This document shows positions 4,524-7,146 of a stretch of 7,146 nt of DNA, piece by piece; within the stretch, counting starts at the first letter, position 1, and each line of letters starts with the position of its first letter. This DNA comes from an uncultured Microbacteriaceae bacterium (GTDB lineage: Bacteria > Actinomycetota > Actinomycetes > Actinomycetales > Microbacteriaceae). The position numbers and the translations under genes were made by a program. Location of the stretch: assembly GCA_946481135.1 (NCBI GenBank), contig CAMLMQ010000156.1:1-7146 (forward strand), read 5' to 3'. The notes beneath the pieces are model-generated. The model had not been told where the DNA came from. It saw nothing but the letters and a program-made list of their open reading frames with translations, and ran no database searches.

Positions 4524-6443
4524 ATGGCGCGGACCCGGTTCACGCGAGCCCTGGCGACGACGGGCGCGGTGCTCGCCGCCGCGCTCGGTTTGGCGGGATG
4601 CGTCGGCGGCGGAGGCGGCGCGGGAGCGCCCGGCAACCCGCTCGTCGCCCCGGACAGCTGGACGATCATGACGTACTCGATCGCCGACACGAACCTCGAG
4701 CCCTTCCTGATGGACGACCTCGAGGAGCTCGGCGAGGTCGGCACCCGTCCGGGGCTCAACCTCGTCGCACTCGTCGACCGCGCCGAGGGCTACACCGACG
4801 TGCCGTTGCTCGAGATCCCCGACTGGGAGGGCGCGAAGCTCATCGAGGTCGGACGCGGCGAGGCGACCGTGCTCGCCGACTACGGGCACCTCAACACGGG
4901 CGACCCCGACGTGCTGCAGGCCTTCATCCGCGAGAGCATCCGCGCGTACCCGGCGGCGAACTACGGTCTCGTGATCTCCGACCACGGCGCCTCATGGCCC
5001 GGGGTCGGCGGCGACGAGTCGCACGACCACGACGTGCTGACCCTGAGCGAGCTCGACCAGGCGGTCGGCGGCGCCCTCGAGGAGACGGGGATCGGCAGAC
5101 TCGACCTCCTCGGCTTCGACGCGTGCCTCATGGCCACCTTCGAGGTCGCGTCGACGATGGCGCCCCACGCCGACATCCTCGTCGCGTCCCAGGAGCTCGA
5201 GCCGGGTCACGGCTGGGACTACCGTGCGTTCGACGCCGCCTTCCGCGGAGCGACCCCGGCAGAACTCGGCTCGGCCATCGTCGAGGGGTTCCACCAGCAG
5301 GCGGTGGCCTCCGGAACGGATGTCGACATCACCTTGTCCGTCGTCGACCTCACGGCCTTCGCCGCCGTCGACGAGGCAGTGACCGAGCTCGCCTCCGCCC
5401 TCACGGAGCGGGTCGAGGACGTCGCCCCGACCGTGGGGCGCACCCTCGCGCAGACCCTCGGCTTCGGCGCCCACCCGAACCCCCAGTACGACACCCACAT
5501 GAAGGACCTCGGCATCCTCGCGGGTGAATTGAGCGTCGACGCCGTCGACGTCGCCCCCGAGGCCGAGGCCGTCGTGCGCGCCGTGAACGACGTCGTGCTC
5601 GACCGCGTCGCGGGCCAGGCGACGCGCGGTGCGACGGGTCTGTCGATCTACTTCCCGCCGACGGGACAGTACTACGACGAGGACTACGCCGCCGTCGCCG
5701 AGCGCACCGGCTGGGCCGACTTCCTCACGACCTACTACACCGAGGGCGGCCAGGTCGACCCGAACGGGCAGCCGGACTTCATCAGCGGCGACGCGACCGT
5801 CGAGTTCGCCGACGGCGGGCTCTACGTCTCCGGGGCGTTCGGCCCGGGCGCCGAGCAGAACATCTCCGAGGTCGTGCTGTACTACGGCATCCTCAACGAC
5901 GACGGCACGATCGACTACATCGGTGAGAAGCCGGGTGTCGTGTCGGAGGACGGGTCGGGCATCGCGGCGGCGTTCTACAACCTCGGCTACCTGACGCTCA
6001 GCGACGGCGAGGACTCGGCGCTCGCCTACCTCGCGTACGACCAGGACCAGAGCGCCGGCACGGCGAGCGTCCTCGTGCCGCTGGAGTACTACGAGAACAC
6101 GTCGAGCGACGCGACGGAGGCGCTGCTGGAGCTGAGCCTCGATCCGGGGTCGGGCTCGATCCTCTCGGAGACGTACTACGCCTACGACGCCGGCACGGGC
6201 ACCTACGGAGAGCTCTCCGTGCAGCCCGACGGGCTGATCCTGCCGCTCGTGCAGTCGTACGACCCGAGCACCGGCGAGGCCCCGTGGGTGCCGACGACCG
6301 ACGTCGGGCTCTACGCCGACCTCGCGAACCTGCAGTACGACGTCGTCCCGCTGCCGTCGGGCCTGCGGCTCGTCGTCGAGCTGTTCGTCTACGACTTCGG
6401 CGGCAACAGCGACTACGTGAGCGCCGTCGTCACCGTGCCGTAG
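4524..6443 (+). CDS. Clostripain-family (C11) cysteine peptidase, predicted surface lipoprotein
   Basis: A 639-residue protein, exported and lipid-anchored by inference. It has a basic n-region (R3, R5, R8), a hydrophobic stretch 9-25 and lipobox L23-A-G-C26, followed by a Gly-rich tether. The peptidase domain (about 45-405) carries the C11 His motif S152-D-H154-G and Cys motif F198-D-A-C201-L-M, with E-L-E-P-G-H-G-W-D-Y (224-233) in the position of the family's substrate-pocket loop. Family members cleave after Arg or Lys; specificity here is inferred only. Residues 410-639 look all-beta (Ig-like strands) and very acidic, with only K469 and R615 as basic residues; their role is unknown. ATG 4524 is chosen because GAGG (4513-4516) lies 7 nt upstream and it starts a proper signal peptide; TTG 4491 would add 11 residues without a ribosome binding site. 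It follows the channel by 42 nt and converges on the peroxiredoxin, 6 nt between stops. Confidence 0.9.
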   Translation: MARTRFTRALATTGAVLAAALGLAGCVGGGGGAGAPGNPLVAPDSWTIMTYSIADTNLEPFLMDDLEELGEVGTRPGLNLVALVDRAEGYTDVPLLEIPDWEGAKLIEVGRGEATVLADYGHLNTGDPDVLQAFIRESIRAYPAANYGLVISDHGASWPGVGGDESHDHDVLTLSELDQAVGGALEETGIGRLDLLGFDACLMATFEVASTMAPHADILVASQELEPGHGWDYRAFDAAFRGATPAELGSAIVEGFHQQAVASGTDVDITLSVVDLTAFAAVDEAVTELASALTERVEDVAPTVGRTLAQTLGFGAHPNPQYDTHMKDLGILAGELSVDAVDVAPEAEAVVRAVNDVVLDRVAGQATRGATGLSIYFPPTGQYYDEDYAAVAERTGWADFLTTYYTEGGQVDPNGQPDFISGDATVEFADGGLYVSGAFGPGAEQNISEVVLYYGILNDDGTIDYIGEKPGVVSEDGSGIAAAFYNLGYLTLSDGEDSALAYLAYDQDQSAGTASVLVPLEYYENTSSDATEALLELSLDPGSGSILSETYYAYDAGTGTYGELSVQPDGLILPLVQSYDPSTGEAPWVPTTDVGLYADLANLQYDVVPLPSGLRLVVELFVYDFGGNSDYVSAVVTVP

Positions 6444-6449
6444 GCGCGG

Positions 6450-6926
6450 TCAGGCGGCCGACACGGGGCGTACGGCGTCGAGCGCGGCGCGGTACTCCTC
6501 GATCGCGCGCGGTTCGCCCGGCGCGGTGATGAACGAGGCGCGGATGACGCCCTTCGTGTCGATCACGAACGTCGCCCGGTTGGCGAAGCCCTTCTCCTCC
6601 AGGAACACGCCGTACTCCTTCGCGACGGCACCGTGCGGCCAGAAGTCGGCGAGCAGGGCGAAGTCGTAGCCCTCCTGCTCGGCCCACGCCCGCAGTGCCG
6701 CCTTCGAGTCGACCGAGATGCCGATGAGCTCGACGTCGCGATCGGTGAAGAGGTCGAGGTTGTCGCGGAGCGCGCACAGCTCCCCGGTGCAGACGCCCGA
6801 GAACGCGAGCGGGAAGAAGACGAGCACGACCGGCTTCACGCCCTGGTAGTCGCTCAACCGCACCCGCTCGCCGAACTGGTTGGCGAGATCGAAGTCGGGT
6901 GCCCGGGTGTCGTTCTCCAGTGCCAT
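6450..6926 (-). CDS. ahpE: AhpE-like peroxiredoxin with an extra cysteine
   Basis: A 158-residue cytosolic thioredoxin-fold peroxidase that should reduce H2O2, organic hydroperoxides or peroxynitrite. It resembles mycobacterial AhpE closely: A-P-D-F near the N-terminus (9-12), V-F-F-P-L-A-F-S-G-V-C with peroxidatic C46 (P39, S43 and C46 of the P-x3-T/S-x2-C motif), L-L-A-D-F-W-P-H-G-A (91-100), and the active-site Arg R117 in A-N-R-A-T-F. Unlike the Mycobacterium tuberculosis enzyme, it has a second Cys, C51, five residues after C46. The start at ATG 6926 gives the family's usual length and N-terminus; a frame open to 6968 would add 14 low-complexity residues. AGGA lies 9 nt upstream as a weak ribosome binding site, and the overlapping TAGGAT could instead be a leaderless -10. 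The gene is divergent from aceE and converges on the C11 peptidase gene. Confidence 0.94.
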   Translation of the reverse strand: MALENDTRAPDFDLANQFGERVRLSDYQGVKPVVLVFFPLAFSGVCTGELCALRDNLDLFTDRDVELIGISVDSKAALRAWAEQEGYDFALLADFWPHGAVAKEYGVFLEEKGFANRATFVIDTKGVIRASFITAPGEPRAIEEYRAALDAVRPVSAA

Positions 6927-6934
6927 GGCGGTCG

Positions 6935-6940
6935 ATCCTA
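6935..6940 (-). promoter_or_regulatory. Candidate -10 hexamer TAGGAT of the peroxiredoxin gene
   Basis: TAGGAT on the minus strand fits TANNNT and ends 8 nt before the ATG at 6926, placing the transcript start at or next to the start codon. The best -35-like sequence (TTGTCC) is 22 nt away, which is too far for comfort. Confidence 0.4.
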
Positions 6941-6969
6941 CGCCTGAAGAACCGACGCGGCCGGACAAC

Positions 6970-6975
6970 TAGAGT
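6970..6975 (+). promoter_or_regulatory. Candidate -10 hexamer TAGAGT of aceE
   Basis: TAGAGT on the plus strand fits TANNNT and would start a transcript near 6982 with a leader of about 70 nt. Its last two bases fall inside the inverted repeat at 6974-6993. The only -35-like hexamer (CTGAAG, 6944-6949) is 20 nt upstream and poor. Confidence 0.3.
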
Positions 6976-6993
6976 GGAACGAGGGCGTTCCAC
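6974..6993. promoter_or_regulatory. Perfect inverted repeat (8-bp arms, 4-bp spacer) in the ahpE-aceE divergent region
   Basis: GTGGAACG at 6974-6981 is the exact reverse complement of CGTTCCAC at 6986-6993, with AGGG between them. It lies between divergent starts, 47 nt from the peroxiredoxin ATG and 60 nt from the aceE GTG, and overlaps a candidate aceE -10. That placement suits an operator. As RNA it would be a strong hairpin, but it is not followed by a T-run, so it is not a typical intrinsic terminator. Confidence 0.6.
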
Positions 6994-7043
6994 GAGATCG
7001 CCCGTCCCAGCCACCCGTGCCGCTCTACCCGCGGCTGAATTGT

Positions 7044-7048
7044 GAGGT
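7044..7048 (+). promoter_or_regulatory. Ribosome binding site of aceE (GAGGT)
   Basis: GAGGT lies 5 nt before GTG 7054 and decides this start over the in-frame GTG at 7042, which overlaps it and would add four residues. Confidence 0.7.
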
Positions 7049-7053
7049 CACCG

Positions 7054-7146
7054 GTGCCCGTCAACGACCAGGACCCCTACTCGGTGACCAGCACCGATGT
7101 CGACCCGGACGAGACCGCCGAATGGCAGGAGTCGCTCGACTCCCTC
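7054..7146 (+). CDS. aceE: Pyruvate dehydrogenase E1 component, homodimeric type (first 31 residues; continues past right edge)
   Basis: Thirty-one codons from a GTG start remain open at the window edge. The product begins VPVNDQDPYSVTSTD and continues with D-P-D-E-T-A-E-W-Q-E-S-L-D-S-L. This matches what I recall of the actinobacterial AceE N-terminus, especially the D-P-x-E-T-x-E-W-x-x-S-L signature. The full enzyme is a ThDP-dependent decarboxylase of about 900 residues that feeds pyruvate into acetyl-CoA with the E2 and E3 subunits; none of its catalytic parts is visible here. The gene has a clear Shine-Dalgarno and an upstream palindrome. Being next to an AhpE-type peroxiredoxin agrees with the order I remember from Microbacteriaceae. 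The call rests on a short stretch. Confidence 0.85.
   Translation, partial: MPVNDQDPYSVTSTDVDPDETAEWQESLDSL

Noticed and set aside
3603..4985. Minus-strand frame (460 codons) opposite the channel
   Set aside because: Asp/Glu/His/Arg-rich composition without domains; antisense shadow of the channel and the start of the peptidase gene.
5889..5927. EF-hand-like calcium loop in the C11 protein (N-D-D-G-T-I-D, residues 458-464)
   Set aside because: The first acidic ligand and the closing Glu of the loop are missing; a beta-turn explains it better.
6444..6449. Bidirectional terminator between the peptidase and the peroxiredoxin
   Set aside because: Only 6 nt separate the stops and I see no hairpin with T-runs on either side.
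6977..6990. LexA/SOS box (GAAC-N4-GTTC) before aceE
   Set aside because: The GAAC and GTTC halves are 6 nt apart, not 4, so it is not a canonical Gram-positive LexA site.
1..7146. CRISPR array, insertion sequence, prophage or toxin-antitoxin module
   Set aside because: No spaced direct repeats, transposase or integrase motifs, terminal inverted repeats or small toxin pairs are visible; the tRNA has no duplicated 3' end within the window to suggest an integrated element.

Overview
The window is about 70% G+C. Its genes use G/C-ending codons, several lack a Shine-Dalgarno sequence, and the tRNA does not encode CCA. Together with the order AhpE-type peroxiredoxin | divergent homodimeric-type aceE, this points to an actinobacterium, most likely Microbacteriaceae. 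The taxonomic call is inference from gene content and protein style; no search was run.

Left half (1-3612, all minus strand, read right to left). A tRNA-Val(UAC) gene is followed after 57 nt by a P1B-type heavy-metal ATPase (636 aa). Nine nt later comes an EamA/DMT-family transporter (303 aa). Ten nt after that comes a Pro/Ala/Glu-rich, apparently disordered protein that runs off the left edge with a pentapeptide repeat. The spacing suggests one transcript. However, both internal junctions and the ATPase start also carry a -10-like hexamer 6-7 nt before the start codon and no usable ribosome binding site, which suggests extra leaderless transcripts.

Middle (3613-6443, plus strand). Diverging from the tRNA is a six-helix voltage-gated cation channel subunit of the NaChBac type (273 aa), with an unusual pore sequence (F-G-D-G-W where the family usually has T-L-E-S-W or T-F-E-G-W). 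Forty-two nt downstream is a lipoprotein cysteine peptidase of the clostripain (C11) family (639 aa), with its own Shine-Dalgarno sequence. The two probably share a transcript.

Right end (6444-7146). The peptidase gene converges, with only 6 nt between stops, on a minus-strand AhpE-like peroxiredoxin (158 aa). The peroxiredoxin diverges from aceE (pyruvate dehydrogenase E1, first 31 codons). The 127-nt divergent region holds a perfect 8+8 bp inverted repeat overlapping a candidate aceE -10.

No mobile element, CRISPR array, phage gene or obvious defence system is present. This looks like ordinary chromosome. The points most worth a second look are the channel pore, the leaderless-style junctions, the aceE palindrome and the extra cysteine in the peroxiredoxin. 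There is no gene-free stretch longer than 300 nt.
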